Below, in pieces: positions 10,747-25,020 of a stretch of 64,000 bases of DNA. Position 1 is the first letter of the stretch. Each line of letters starts with the position of its first letter. This DNA comes from Siphlonurus alternatus. Lineage: Eukaryota > Arthropoda > Insecta > Ephemeroptera > Siphlonuridae. The position numbers were made by a program, and so were the translations under genes. Where the stretch lies: positions 6,613,370-6,677,369 of the forward strand of contig OX463781.1 in NCBI GenBank assembly GCA_949825025.1, written 5' to 3'. Under the pieces are notes generated by a model. That model was given only the letters and a program-made list of their open reading frames with translations. It had not been told where the DNA came from and made no database searches.

Positions 10747-11929
10747 AATACAACACAGATTAATAGCATTATATGTATATAATTTCCGAAGACGTGATGA
10801 TAACATTTCTAAATACGATATATATTTTTACTGCATTATAAAGTTACATACAAAGTTAATTAGGTCTCAACTGCAAGTAAGATTGTTACTTAAAGCTCAT
10901 TAATCTTGTTGTGGCATGTAATATTTTTTCATTTAAAGCATGGCGACATGTTTTGTAGTGACCTCTGGTGTGATCTTGCACACCTAATCAACGTTTTCTT
11001 GCCAACAACCTGCCGGTCAGGTGAGAATCTCTCTCTCAATGCCTGTGGTCTTCCCCCAGTCCTCTCCACAAGTGTCGCACTGATCAAGAAGAATAAACTT
11101 TTTTGTTTCGCACATGTAACTGAATCTCATTAAAAATATCGTAATAGCCAAGTAGTAACTTTTTAGGGTTTTATATCTAAGTGGGTGCGGCGAGCCAGAC
11201 TGTCATTGTAATGGATTGCATTTGGTAAAAAAAGATTGGTCATTGGTTCACACACACATGGCAAGAATGTGGTATATACTGTATTAAAAATATTTTATTT
11301 GATCTGAATGATAAATTAATAATATGAATGTGTTTTTTTTTACAGAATTTTCTTTAAAGTGCTTAACTATTATATATTTGTATAATGCATTAAAACGATT
11401 AAAGTGCAATAAACTTCAAATTGAATTATATTAAGAATTGAAGCCCTGCATGCAATATATTTCATGAATGTGAGCTTAAAAAAAATTCTCATAACTCTAT
11501 TATAACTTTTACATACATTGCACTTGAGACTGCATCATAGCACTAATTTTCAGTACTTTTTAATTTGAATTATGTAATCATCTTAAAAAATAAAAATAAT
11601 CAAATTTATTTCTTACATAAAAAGTTATTTAAAAAGCATCATCGTATTACCTGAGGTAAGAGGATCTTCACATTTCAGCTATAAGATTTTTATATTACAT
11701 AAAGAATAGTAACATGTCACGTACACGTCTTATAAATATCTTTATCCCCAATTTATGTCAAGGATTTTAACAAGAAAATAATAAAAAATAACATTAACAC
11801 AAGACAGGTAAGTTTTACAAAGAAGATTTGCTTGTTTCTCACTTTAAAACTCACCAAATTGTCGAATTTCATGGCACTTTGATTGAAGGCTTTGAGTAAA
11901 CCGTTAATTTTGTTCACCATTTTCTCCGT
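10747..11929. other. AT-rich spacer with a mixed segment
   Basis: Mostly AT-rich. About 10940-11110 is of mixed composition and open for 75 codons, but shows no domain. No RNA gene or repeat recognised. Confidence 0.45.
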
Positions 11930-12090
11930 GTTTTTTTTTTATATGTTAGGGTCTCTCTGTGTGGTACATTGGTGGCGCGGCGGCAGAGTGAGTTATCGCA
12001 CTATTAGCGCAAGAACACGGTGTGCTTCCTCGCCCCGCTCAATACAACGTAGCTTTCACAATAGTAAAGTCCATTTTCTTATCTTTTAAC
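11930..12090. promoter_or_regulatory. GC-rich island
   Basis: Unique mixed sequence including GGTGGCGCGGCGGCAGAGTG and CGCACTATTAGCGCAAG between AT-rich flanks. No ORF with a domain. Regulatory role inferred from composition only. Confidence 0.25.
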
Positions 12091-12884
12091 GTTAAATAAT
12101 GTTCTTGAGTATTTCTCGTACAAGTGTCCTTTAAATCTTTGGGTACCACACCCTGGGCCAAAGAAGCTCATCAATCCAAAAACCAAACTTGCTGCCACCT
12201 GAAAAAAAAATTACCTAACCCATTAAACTATAGGAACCTTTTAAACTAATCAAACAAGTCAACAGTTTTTGTAGTTGTTGTATATTAGCGTTAGATAGCA
12301 CATTTTGTTTTATTTAACGAAGATGTTAATTTTATACTCTGATAGGGTTGGGGCGATGAAAATTGAATTACTAAAGAATTTCATTGTTTATATTTTCTAG
12401 TGTCAAAATAATTCACTTCAGAAGTTTACAAAATTAATTTCAAAATCCTCTTTATATGTATTCGCTACAGCAAAAGAAAACTATATATTTTAATTAAATA
12501 GGAATAATTAAGAATATCAATATCGTTGAAATTTAACTTAAATTATCATTATTATACAGTTGCAGATTTTTGGATTCATTAACTGTCATGAAATCATTAA
12601 TAACAGCTCCTCAATCACATATGTAATTAATTTCACATCCTGTTTAAATATAATGTATGAAAAAAGGGTAAAATATTTCCCATAATAATATATAGCATCA
12701 ACTTTTTAGAAGCCGTTTTGAGACGTTAAATAAATATAATTTTTCTATACTATATTATCCGCAATTTATTCCTTGATGTGTATTACAGTATTTATAGTGT
12801 ACAAATGCTTCTATTTAACTGCTAAATTGAAGCACTTCCTTTTTTATTGCAAGTCATTGTAGAACATGTTCCTTGATATAGATT
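12091..12884. other. AT-rich spacer
   Basis: AT-rich; no supported feature. Confidence 0.55.
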
Positions 12885-13030
12885 ATTATTCTCTGCCGCA
12901 GTGGAGTGTGTGAGAGAGACAGTAAACATAGATGGTCATGTACCGTATAATGTCCATTTCAATTACAAATGTCACTCCACATGAATCTCCAGGCGAGCCA
13001 TGCCACACACATTTGAGCCTGCTGGGGGGA
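12885..13030. promoter_or_regulatory. Mixed-composition island
   Basis: Unique segment with a GA-rich stretch, AGTAAACATAGATGG (forkhead-like TAAACA core) and GAGCCATGCCACACACATTT. Candidate regulatory DNA only; no coding signal. Confidence 0.22.
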
Positions 13031-13509
13031 TAAGTGACAGAATATTTAACACCACCCATATTTGAAATTAAACTCTTGTTAATATCATGTATTATACTGT
13101 CTAATAACATGAGAAAAAGGGAATTTATCATTATGTTTCCAGTTTTACATAATATAAATTTAACAATATACGTATATAAAAACATGAGTCCTTGCTGTCA
13201 TTTAGGATTTGATGCAAGATAAGAATATGGTTTATATTATTATAAGTATGAGCCTATTTGCGTCTTTAGTGACTCGTCAGACTATGGCATGATAGTCATG
13301 CATGATGTTTAATTATACATGTATAGTGTATAGTAATAATATTTTGAATAAATTTATTTTCACCTGTACGTCAATGCATCAACAGTTGGTAAAATTACTC
13401 AAATCTCTTAAAAATAAACCTCCTCAAAGCAATAACGAAATTAAGTTAATATTAAAGCAGACAAGATGTCATCAATATACTGACGTCATAAAACAAGGTA
13501 CATAAAGTT
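13031..13509. other. AT-rich spacer
   Basis: AT-rich; ORFs are short and without domains. Confidence 0.5.
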
Positions 13510-13690
13510 TAAGGTATACGGTGACATTGTGATCTCACGTGTGACCTGGCGTTGCTATCTCGATGCCAATCGTAAACACGCAGTGTGAGTTATAACACAC
13601 GATCGTTGCGTAAAGTTCCGAGTCGTCCCACGGTACTTCCCGTCTTTAATTAGGATTAATGTTCACGTGGTTTGACTTTTACGAGCATGC
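13510..13690. promoter_or_regulatory. Island with paired homeodomain-type cores
   Basis: CpG-containing unique segment. TTTAATTAGGATTAATG at about 13646-13662 combines TAATTA and GGATTA, the latter being the core preferred by K50 homeodomains (Otd/Bicoid type, established knowledge). Two CACGTG words lie in the same island. Function inferred. Confidence 0.3.
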
Positions 13691-16600
13691 CAACTTTTAA
13701 CTTCATCATGTGCTGTTAATATCAGAAATATACCTTGTTTTTATAGGTGCGGTGTAAAATATAATATTATAACTCAAATTTATGTTATGGTCTTTTTTTA
13801 AATTATAATCTAATTATAGTCTAATTAATTTTTTATTAAAATCAATACTAAACATATTATCAAATTTTATTATAAATAAATGAATAGATATGTAGGATGA
13901 ATTAGATCAATACAATAAGACTCAATATTTATTGATGAGAATAATTTATGGTCATATTATAATATATGAATAAAATTATTAGTCTGGTATAGGAATCTGC
14001 ATATTATAGTAGTGATCAACAGCTGTTTAATAAAATTCATTATATTCATATTCTCTTAGTATAATTTTATTTGTGATATTATATTTACTGCGTGTAGTGC
14101 AATTTTATGAATTAACACGCAAATTAGTGGTATGGAATGCTTCATGACAAAAATTTCAATTGCTGGAGAGATCAGCTGTTAGGAATTTATATTACGATAT
14201 TGGTTATAATTTAATTAGGAAACATTATATTAATTATTAATTTTGGCTTTATTGAGTCTATGAAATTACAAAAATCGATTCATTGTTCTTAATTGTTTTT
14301 CATTGAATTTTATTAAAAGTTTCATATTGATAATACTTAATTTTGATAAAAGAAATCTAGTTATTTCTTTAATAAAAGACAGCTCACACAATATAAATCA
14401 GCATTTATTTTACAATATATTATACAGGTTTATGTGTAAATTAGTCAACTTTCATATTCAATTTAATGTTATTATGTGTGATATCAATATTTTCTTTTAC
14501 ATATTATATATGAACTTGAACAGTAAATTTTAATAAACTTTATTGGCAATTATTATAATAAATTTCTAACAAGTACTTCATAATATTATTTATAAAGAGA
14601 AAGTTTTTAATTAATATTTTTGTGTACATAACTTTTGACACCATTATATCATTATTCAATTATTCTCTATACATACAGTACAATGGTAAATATCTATTGC
14701 AATATATAACATATTTTTTTTTATATATTTTCCATTGCTTATATACATAATAAATACTTGTATAATATATTATACAATGTGTATGGTTGAAGCAGACATC
14801 ATTTGTTAAATCTAATAGGTTTCATGTCACATTGATAATTTATTTTTGGTAAAAGCACACATTTTTTTATTCCCTCCAAACTCTCTCCCTGTTTTATTAT
14901 TTTTTGCCCTTCGTATTTCAGTAAGGACATTTTGCTATAGGATTGTCTTCACATGGCTCAAAACTTTCGCTGATGTACATAAATTTTACTTGTTGTAAAA
15001 GCTAATTTAATTTGTGACGCAAAGACATTTATTTTCGTTAACGATATGGGAAGCCATCAGAATGGATATATATATGTAAGAAGGTGTATACAAAATACAT
15101 TAACCTTATTGCTTACTTTAGGTCTTTATAATATATTTTTAACTGACAGATTTACTTTCTCTTTTGGTTATTATCATTTATTATTATTTATATATTTTGT
15201 ATCCAATTATATTTATGTTTTAATCAAACCAAACCAAATTTTAAATGTTTATAACCACGCATGTTTAATATTATAATAAATATTTTATTAAGTTTTTATA
15301 CACAGTGAATTATAAAATAAAATATATATGAATACCTGAAATTAATATAATATTTTATGAATATGACAACAATTATTTTCAGAATAAATTTCAATTCCTC
15401 TGTTGAAAATGTCAAAGAAAATTAAATTTAATAATTAGAAAATTATATTGCCACTTTCCCAAAACACTCCTTTTTAAATGAAAAAAGTACCACAGTTTGT
15501 CGCGGATGTAACCTACTATACTTCAATTTCAAGATTTTATTTTTACCATCTCTTGTATTATTATAAAATATAATAGGCCATTCAATTGGGTTCAATACTA
15601 TAATGTATATAATTATAATCAATGCAAGAGATAAAATTGCATTATTTTTTAGCTGCAATAATTATTTCTGTCTGAATTCCAAGTGTTACGATGCATGAAA
15701 ATACCTGTCGTTATATTTTTTTCTTCTTATGTTACCACATACACACTAATTTCCCTATCTTAACTTGCCATATGCATGCTATGAAAATAAGAAAACAAGT
15801 ACCACAACAACTGTAAGAACAATATAATTTATGATATGTAATTGTTATTTTGCATATAAAAACACGAGCATTATGAAAGCAACATCTGATGTTATACAGT
15901 AGGCATGCATGCAAGCGATATAATAATAACATATGCATTTGAGACGCGCGGGTAGCACCCCACATGATGTCGTGACATAAACCAGTAGCATTTGTAGAGG
16001 GCGTATCAAACTGAGACATCCACATTGAGCTGCGTTTACATGAGTCTCACTTTTAGAGATGTGATTCAAGAAGAGAGTTTCAATGATAGAATGTGATCAG
16101 TTGTATAAAAATATTACAAAATTGTTTTTAGTAATGCGAGAAATGCTAAGGATTTGGCCCTCTTCGATCCTTCATTTTTTTTAATTCATAAAAAAATCAT
16201 AAAATAATTTTTAACTAAAATGATAAATTGGTTTGTGCTATCAAAGAGAAATATTATTAAAAATTAATAGACGTTATATGAATGAAGAGCCTATTTCAAA
16301 TTTATATACAAGAAAAAGCCCTTGATTTATTATGTACTTGCAACCCAAACAAACATGATGCACACTTTTATATAAATTTAAGAAACAAAAATCCACTTGT
16401 AGTATTTTTACACAGTATAATATTCAATCCTGCAAAAATATTATAACACAAATGTAACAGTTTTGAATTACATATTTTAAGAAGTAAACTTAATTAGAAT
16501 TTCAGCAATTTCACATATCATGTAAAATCACCTCAACATCTTTACACATAAAAAACTTGGCAATGCTTAGAAAACGTTATATCGGTGACTATGGTCTCTA

Positions 16601-16739
16601 CTCAAAACCCACGTCACTTGCATCATTATAAAAAAAAATACATTACATTGTACATAAGACTCAATTTACAATACTTAACTGTTATAAAATCAAGTAACAA
16701 TAATTCTTGATATACTGTATAAAGTAAATGTAAGGCGTA
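13691..16739. other. Long AT-rich stretch, nothing recognised
   Basis: About 3 kb of AT-rich DNA with many TATA/AATT words. A few short mixed patches (for example 15930-16030) show no domain, RNA gene or shared repeat. Confidence 0.5.
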
Positions 16740-16880
16740 TAATACTTGAGGAGGATTGAAATGGGGCGTCTCTTTTAAATGGATTCATAATTAACTCGGC
16801 ACGGTACCGTGAGGACTGCTGATGTTCATGGCGGTCCCAATAAAGTGGGAGAAATCGTCATGCCATTTGTTAAATATCTA
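16740..16880. promoter_or_regulatory. Mixed-composition island
   Basis: Unique segment containing GGCACGGTACCGTGAGG, a short near-palindrome around GGTACC, and TTCATGGCGGTCCCAATAAA. No coding signal. Confidence 0.22.
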
Positions 16881-18809
16881 AATGTATTGTTGACATCCGA
16901 GTGGCTAATGTTCATGCAGTTTAAACACAGATTTATCTACAATTTATATCCTTCAGACAAGTATGTAAAATACGAGACGTCATAGTAGAGTAAAAACATA
17001 ATTTAAATATATTTAAATGACTGTTAATACAAAAATCTACTTATGAAGCTTATTTGAATATAATAATTGTTTTGTGTGTTTGCAACGTTGAAATTTCAAA
17101 AGTTTTTATAATGGAGACCAAATTCAATGACATATTTTTTTTTAAAGTGCATAATTATACAGTTGAATTTTTTAGTATTTTCTCATAATAAGATTCATAT
17201 CATGCAATTTAAATACAGTGAAGTTAGAAGCAAAAATTACAAATACAATTTTTCAAATTCAGCTAGCCTACAGTTGTTACGTAACCAACCACAAACATCC
17301 ACAAATTATAATTTCTGTACATTAATATCAATTATTCTTATAAAAAAATGAATTATTATCTAATTTGCATAAGCTATATACCAGTCTAGCTAGGCGTCAA
17401 CCATATAATTCAAATAATTTATGATACTTTTGCTTCTTCTAAATTCAAGCCTTGATATTTACAGTTAAAAAATACCTCCCATTTATACTTTTGACTAATG
17501 AACATACTTGCTATAAAAGCTTCATCATCAAAAAAATAAATTATACATTACAATAATTTATTGTGAAAGCATGATTTTAAAATATATGATTATATGTTTA
17601 TACTTAATTTATTTACATGCATATGAAAGTAACATTAATTTAATAATATATTCTCTCTTTTACCATATAAATGTGTGTTAATTACTAGTTATACGTTTAA
17701 CTATATATAATATAAATATATAAAAGGCTGTAAGGCATTACCATCGATTTGTCTTATGTTCACACATTTGAAGGTGGCAAACTAATGCCTTAAGATATAT
17801 TTAAATAAATAAGATTATAATATTATCAAGCACGTTCTATCAATATATGTATATTTTTTTATCTGTGTGATATAAAAAAAACATGTGTGCTGTGGTATTA
17901 AGCAAAGAAAACTTCAATTAAAATACTTATTTTATATGCAATGCGACAACAAGCAATATATTGTATTTTTTTTTTTTTATAAAAACCAATCTTAAAACAA
18001 GATAGAAAAAGCTGTGTGTTTCTTTCTCTAAAACGAATGACCAAGCATGCATAATCAAGTAAAACTTGCTGCCGCATGAATTCAATAACAGGAACAAAAA
18101 AATATCTTATAGTAAAACATCACATCGAGTATTTAAACGCTTGTAATACCAAGTAAAAATAATATTAATAAAAAATTAATATATGTTTATTTGACAAGTT
18201 GACATGTTACTACTAAGCAGTATATTATTTAATTTACAGTAGCATAATATTGTATTTTTGACAGCATTCCTATATAGTTAATGGAAAACGGCAGTTAGTA
18301 ACTTTTTTCATCGTGATTGTCATATTTTTTTATAATTCATGTAAATTATCGTAGCTGTAACTTCATGGTGGAGGTTTTTCAAATTATCTAATGTGTATTG
18401 TGTGATTTCGCTGTAAATTATCTACTGATTTTTTTTTTAAATGTATTTAATGTTGAAATATTTCTTTACTACCCACCCATTTATTATATTTATGAATAAA
18501 GCACTTAAGAATCTTGGCGTAAAAATTGAAGAAGAAAATTATGATGAATAATTTATTAAATTTATTTCAAAATTCTAAAACATATTTTTACTTGATTTAC
18601 GTTATACAAAACAGGAAAATTATTAACAAAATATTTTATTAATAGAATCCTATGATTTTACAACACTTATCAAATATTCAGTCTTTTCATCATAAAGAGA
18701 CCATATTAACAATTGATACCTTTTGAACGGAACAATACTATCAATAAAACTATTTTATTCCTTGGAGTAATATTATATAAAATTTTGATAAACATATAAA
18801 TACAAACTC
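16881..18809. other. AT-rich stretch
   Basis: AT-rich with homopolymer runs near 17960 and 18430. No supported gene, RNA or repeat. Confidence 0.5.
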
Positions 18810-19050
18810 GAGTTTTGAATCCCTGTAGCTCACTTGGTACAAGAAGGAAAGGATTTGGATGATGAAATCGATGTGATCTAAGGATGATCCTGCAGCAAAG
18901 GGAGGACCATTTCACCTGCTCTCCGGAGACTTGAGCAAGAATAAACGACGTGATCTCTTGCAGATTCCCTAAGGACCAATCCTACTCATCCTCAGTCACT
19001 CGACCATCACATACAATGTTAACGTTCACAAGGGATCAAGTGAAAAGGTC
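18810..19050. promoter_or_regulatory. Mixed-composition island
   Basis: Unique segment of balanced composition (CATTTCACCTGCTCTCCGGA, CCAATCCTACTCATCCTCAG). It contains a CACCTG E-box. A tRNA-like look at its left end did not hold up (see rejected items). Candidate regulatory DNA. Confidence 0.22.
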
Positions 19051-22000
19051 GACGCTTTTCTAAAAATATATAACACTGAATTTTTCTCTTTTATGTCTGT
19101 ACTATTTTTTTTTTTTTAGAATATTAAATTTGCATATTTATTGACATATACTCTCAACTTTCATATTATTATGTTCCTGTAAAATAAATAAAATAATATA
19201 TATGGAATACAAATTACATATTAATTAGTATTCATTTTATTTAGTTTCACTACCGTAAGAGAAATAACATGTATGTATTCATAAATGTTACTTAACGTAC
19301 TTAACATTTATAAATAATACATTTTACTGAGAAATTAATGTCTATGACACTTTTCATTTACATATTAAGTGATAAGATAATTGCAAGTGGATTGAGTTTT
19401 AATTAAATAAATGCATGTATAAGATAATTAAGAGTGCTTAAAAGAAATTGAGTATATGTTTTAATGGAATTATGAAATCGTAAGGAAAAATATGAACAGC
19501 GTTGCAGTAATGTAAGTAAGAGTTTTTTTTGTTATTTAATTATTTGATTAATTACTATGTGACATTATTTGGAATGACCATGCAGCATGGTCATTGTCCA
19601 TGCAAATCTAGAAACTGATAGAATGAAATTATTCACAAATAGTGCATTTTCATATGAGTTTGTTTTTGCATTGCACCATACTTAAATTGTTAAAAAAAAA
19701 TAAAAGAATTAAATTTGATTTCAACGTTGCAAATGTGCAGCAAATTTGTAAACGTATAATGAGGAAACTTAATTAATTAAGGTGAAAATTTTCAATACCT
19801 ATGCAAGTGTTTAACATTCATCAACACCAATCCATGCAAGCAGCAATGTGGATATGGACCTATTTATGAAATTAATCTTGGTTTACTTAGCCTTTGGCTA
19901 AATTTGAACTCACGAACTTTTAATTAAAACCCCATGTGCACCAGCAATATGCCACTCCATCTGTAAAACAGCTTATCATTCATTAATAACTGTATAAAAC
20001 TTCACAGCATTTATATGATAATATCATCATATTATATAAAATTATTTTATTTACAAAGTTCTCATTTCTCCATACTACTTTTATACTCAAGTATTCAAAA
20101 TATAAGTAAGAATTGCAAGAAAAAAAAATATTATCACAGTGAATATTTTCTTGCTTTTTTACTTTTGAAAAGAGCAGCTGCTTGTAAAAACAACATATTG
20201 TAGTGTAAAACAGTGATTAATAGTGTGGATACACAATACAATATAATTATACTGTACTTGTTAATGTAAAGCAAGTAAAATACGAATTAAGTTTCATCAA
20301 ATGATAAATGTATATATATGTATATATATATATAGCTGATGAGGATAAGAACATACCACAAAGCATAGAAGTTAATCCTTTGCTTTAACGCCCTGGTATA
20401 TGTAGTATGTAAAATCTGCTCACTCTTTTGGTACTTCTTTCGCTGCAGGCTTTTATCTTCGGTATTCATCAGAGGCATTGTTTATCGCCTTCTGACACCT
20501 GAATATGCTTGCTTACACTTTGAAATAATTCTTTTTGTATAATAGATAGGCTTTCATGATTATAAATTACATGTCTTATAGCATAATAATAATGCCTTAA
20601 GGAAAATAATATTATATAAGGAATAATTAGGTTGGCTTGTTGTTGCTACTACATTAGCATTGTTACAGGATTATAACATAGCAAAAAATATTAATCACAT
20701 AATTTTTATTTATTATTACAAAAAACAAGGAGTGGCGTGCTGCAGTAAAATATAATATAATTGTTTTGAATCGCGTGTCATATATATAATATAATATAAC
20801 TTCCAATCACGGGTCTTCAAAGTATGTAAATGTTTCTAGATATTTTTTAAATGGACAAACAATTGCAGCTCTTCCAATTGCATAATGAATTGTTGGAATT
20901 GCAAAGTTTATACAGCTATTTAAAAATATATAATAGTTAATTAAAAAAAACTTTACAATTTGTTTTTAATTTTGACTCCACTGGAACAGTATGTTTTGTT
21001 TATTGTTACTTACAAAACGCTACTCATCAGATTTAATACGAAAAAGGGTTAGATTTTGCAAAATATAAAATTTCATGAATGAAAAATTGTCAAAAATGAA
21101 ATTTATATGCAAATTTTTCATGTCAATGTCAGAAAGAAAAAATACACACATACATAATCTTACAAATTTAACTTTCAAATTTTTTTTTATTTATAGTTTT
21201 CATTTTTATATTATGCTACCGTGTTTCGGTGTCAAGTTTCATTTAAAATTTATGTTGGTAAGAACAAAATGGCAATGATTGATTGAATTGTATACAAGAT
21301 ACGAACATCAATTACTCTTCGCAATACTCTCTCAAAAAATATTCAATGCAAGTTTTACAAAAGAAAAAATTAATCAAGATTTTTTTAAAAATAAAAATTA
21401 TATATGATAGAAAATTTTAATTATTTCTTAATAAAAAAGTGAAAGTGTTAATATATTGATAAATTTAGTTACATGACATTGATGAATTATTTAATAAATT
21501 TTATTATATAAAAATATCTGACACTATACATTTTTATTTTCGCTGAATCATACACTTGCATTGTATGAGATTGTTTATAATGTCTGGGAGCGATCGAATG
21601 TAAAATTGAAAAGCATGACCAGCGAACAGCTGATCGTAATGATTTTATTGTTCTCAGAAAGTGATTCAAAAAGCAGCCGACAAAGTCTCCAACATTAATC
21701 TACTGTCAAAAACCGTTACAAGCTATTAGTGAGATTGGATGACATAAAAAAATAACAAGACAAAACTTGTCCAATCATGGTTTAATCTACATTGAAAATT
21801 TTAATCAAGTGTTGGTAAATTTAAAATCCTTTTTTCGCCCACCATTTTTTATAAAATATGGTTTGTGAATTTATTTCACAGAATAAAAAATATATTTCAG
21901 ATTTTTGTTTTTATGAATGTTTTGTTTCAACAGAGACGAATTTTCTTTTAACAAAACAATATTTAAATAATTTCATGCTAAAAAAACTACTCTGAATGCA

Positions 22001-22344
22001 TTTTGAATTATATATTCAAGCATAGAGTATCAAATCTACCGGGATAGATTGATATAAGACTCCATTTTAAATGTAAAATCAATATTTTTTCTCTGATTGT
22101 TTTAACTTTGTTGGATTAACAAAAAAGGAATTTATTCAATGTGAGTGATTCACAAAAGATTTAACCAGAAAGTTATCCAAATTTCTCTCTAACCGTGGTT
22201 AGGGTCAGCCTAATTCAATGACACTATATTAGAATTATTAGATATAAACGACGTGGTTAGTGATAAGCCTGTATATATAACTCTCTTCGTGAATCGCGCC
22301 CAATATTTTTAATTAAGATACAATAATAAATATACATGTTAAAA
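19051..22344. other. AT-rich stretch with isolated E-box
   Basis: About 3.3 kb of AT-rich DNA. GCAGCTGCTT occurs at 20174-20183. A mixed patch at 20330-20510 has no domain. No RNA gene found. Confidence 0.45.
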
Positions 22345-22413
22345 ATGTTATGTAACAATTAAAGTGATCCATGTTGTACAGCCCATGATCGAAATAAAAA
22401 TTTGAATTTGAAT
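22345..22413 (+). mobile_element. Non-LTR retrotransposon 3' end fragment
   Basis: Ends with GATCGAAATAAAAATTTGAA and a second TTTGAAT unit, a tail style common in insect LINEs. It is homologous to 42843-42922 on the minus strand: both carry TATGTAACAA, GTGATC(C/T)ATG(T/C)TGTA, then GATCGAAATAAAAATTTG. Only the 3' end is recognisable; no reverse transcriptase is seen upstream, as expected for 5'-truncated copies. Confidence 0.6.
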
Positions 22414-23619
22414 ATTTTGTTTTTTACATTTGTTTTCCAAGTTTACAACTTCTACAGCAACAATTATAATTGAATTATCTCTACAACACGGTTAAACATA
22501 TATTACCATTTAATTTGATATAAAACATTTTTATATGACTATCAATTAAGGGTGTCTATGACAACTTCACGTTTATGAATATTATCATCTCATCTGCATT
22601 ACCAATTTAAGACTTGTGATACAATCTACCTGAATTCAGTGTGAGCAATTACAGTAAGTTCATGTTTCTGCAACCTTCGACCTGTAGCCCACTCCACGCA
22701 AAGTCGAGTGAACAATGAGTCAGGTAGGCGTGAAAAACCTTCTGGTATTATTTCGTTGTCATTGTTTTGTGTTCTTCAAAGAAAAGATTTGCAAATGTCA
22801 TATATTACATTAGCCTTTGAACTTATATAACATTACTCATAAAATAATATTATGTAGGCTAAGGTTAAATTTAATATTATTGTTTATATAAAAAAAATAA
22901 TAAATTGTTTTTAATTAAAACTCCCACTTATATATTTTGCAACATATTTGTATTACAAATGAAATATTAGACCCCTGTTGGGCTGAATGAATGAACTCTC
23001 TTGTTTTATGATTTTTTTTTAAGTGGTAGATTATATTACGTTTTATTAACTAAAAAAGTATCATTATTTTAATTTTGTATTGTTGTAAAAATAATAAAAA
23101 AAAAAATATGGAAATAATCGTAAAATAGCTTACGTCATTTCCGTTTAATAATTTTAGTGTTCTGTGACTAACTGCAAATTATTTTTCCAGTATGGTTGCT
23201 CAATTAATATAAAAGCAAAAATAAAAAAAATTAATATATTTTCAAAGAAATGAAACGTATGTAAGATGAGATAAAAAGCATAATTATGTCATGTGTGTCA
23301 TAAATTTTATTGCATTTGCTTTCAGTAAATTATTTTTCTTTTTGGTGAAAAAATATTAAAAGTTAACAACCGAACCATTAACAATAAAAGAACTGTCTTT
23401 AACACAAAAACTAATAAATTTTACATAAATTGTGCAACTCTGGTTCATTTCCTACTATGTATAATTAATAAAATTGTATTATAATTTAAACATCACATAA
23501 AAATATATAAATAGAAATGGCTATAAATTTCTTTTGATATGGTCGCTCGCTACTTTATACGGTTGAAGTAAATTATTTCTATATGATTAATAAACAAGAT
23601 TCCATTTACTTACGCTCAG
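22414..23619. other. AT-rich stretch with small mixed patch
   Basis: AT-rich. 22660-22740 is more mixed (CCTGTAGCCCACTCCACGCA). Nothing else recognised. Confidence 0.45.
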
Positions 23620-23780
23620 CATGAGGTCTATATACGTTCACCAGCCACATTTTGCTTGCTTGTTGCCGCCAGTGCATCACCATGCATTGTCAGACGGCGG
23701 TGCCTTTAATCTAATTTTATATCTTCCACGTGTCAACAAATCTTACATAAGTGGCACGTGTGACAATATTTGCCTCAGTT
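23620..23780. promoter_or_regulatory. Island with two CACGTGT sites
   Basis: Unique island containing CCACGTGTCA and, about 28 bases later, GCACGTGTGA. CACGTG is the palindromic E-box used by several bHLH and bHLH-PAS factors. No domain in the short ORF. Regulatory role inferred. Confidence 0.28.
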
Positions 23781-24154
23781 GTAATTCATCACTTTATTAT
23801 TATTATTATGTAAAATTTTTAATTTAAGAGGTTTTATACCACTCAGGAATGTGTTTTTCAAGAACTCTAGTTGGAAAGAAAGAGTACAAGTTTAAAATGA
23901 AAAATAGTATAATTTCATATCCCATCAGATGAAATGTCAGTAAGAGATTTTATTTTTCACTTTTAATGAATTCTTGTTTGGTGCTTTCATTAAATTTGCA
24001 AAAATTTGAATAAATTATTTCTTTAATAGCAGAATTGTATAGTCAAAACTTTGCGTTAAATCCTGTTTTATGTAACAATAGAATTTAATTATAATGTTTG
24101 ATTCAAATTTAAAATTCAAAAAGCTTTTATTCAGAAAACACATATTTCAGATTT
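23781..24154. other. AT-rich spacer
   Basis: AT-rich; nothing recognised. Confidence 0.55.
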
Positions 24155-24390
24155 AACCCCTGTTTTGAAACCACCCCTCGAGCTTGTGTGCTGCGCGGGT
24201 TGCCCACCTCCCAGGCTCCTCAGACGGCCCCGGGTGGCGCCTGCAGTGCTGGGACCCCCCAGGAGGTGTGACTGAGGCCCAGACCCCTTCATACCCCCAG
24301 CTGTGGATTATCGCGTCGCGACCTGTCAAAACAATACAATCTGGGACTGGGGGAAAAATACAGCTTGTTTGAATGTACTCGGAGCAGGCT
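24155..24390. promoter_or_regulatory. Strong GC-rich island
   Basis: One of the most GC-rich unique segments in the window (for example TCAGACGGCCCCGGGTGGCG). ORFs are open on both strands (101 codons minus, 62 plus), as expected from a lack of TAA/TAG in GC-rich DNA. Neither shows a domain. It could be a promoter-type CpG island, a remnant exon or a captured fragment. Confidence 0.3.
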
Positions 24391-24759
24391 CTGTGTAACT
24401 GAACGCCAAAAATACTTTGGTGCAAATTTTCTGTCCTGAAGTGCAAATTAATTTTCAAAACTATATTAATTATTTATCTCCTCTAAATATTATGCAATGT
24501 TCATCAGCATTTATAGCAAATAGAAACAAATTTAGCTATAATATACACTTCTTACTGTGATATTTGTAATTTATTTTTGACAGTAGTCTCATGTCCTTGT
24601 GAAATTTTTCAATTAAATTGCTTATTTTATTCCAAATGTTCAGATATCAATATGAAATAACATTACATCATTTCTACCATTTGTTGCTCTTTTGAACTTT
24701 TTTTATTCTTTTTTTCTATTTTGTACCACCAGTAGCCTTGTCTGTTCATTTAAATATGC
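24391..24759. other. AT-rich spacer
   Basis: AT-rich; nothing recognised. Confidence 0.5.
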
Positions 24760-24880
24760 CAAGCATTGTACGACGTTACTCGCCAATCCATCTTGACGCG
24801 TAAAAGTTAAGGCGAGTCTTGTCACTACGCACTTCATCCATCATGTGTACCCCACCCAGTCAAGTGTACACCTCGTTGCA
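24760..24880. promoter_or_regulatory. Island, module copy A
   Basis: Contains GCGTAAAAGTTAAGGCGAGT followed by CTTGTCACT (24798-24826), and further on TCAAGTGTACACCT. A shortened copy of the same word order is seen at 25607-25640. Candidate paired regulatory module. Confidence 0.32.
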
Positions 24881-25020
24881 AAAATAACACACCACTTTCT
24901 CAAGAACAACTACTTTAAAATACATTCATACTTTTATAATCACCTGAACTAGTAATTTTATACAGGTGCTGACTAAAATAAAGTGGAAATTATGTTAATG
25001 AAGTCATATTTATAAGTATA
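24881..25020. other. AT-rich spacer
   Basis: AT-rich between islands. Confidence 0.5.

Noticed and set aside
18820..18865. tRNA-like GTAGCTCACTTGG word
   Set aside because: Resembles an A-box, but no B-box, acceptor stem or anticodon arm can be folded at the right distance.
19845..19965. tRNA-derived SINE head on the minus strand
   Set aside because: Weak A-box and B-box look-alikes (TGGCATATTGCTGG, GAGTTCAAATTT) are present, but spacing and consensus are poor and no second copy is seen in the window.
24153..24180. Minus-strand frame ending in WFQNRG, like the homeodomain helix-3 signature WFQNR
   Set aside because: Only five residues match, the frame stops right after, and nothing upstream resembles helices 1 or 2 of a homeodomain. 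Chance match.
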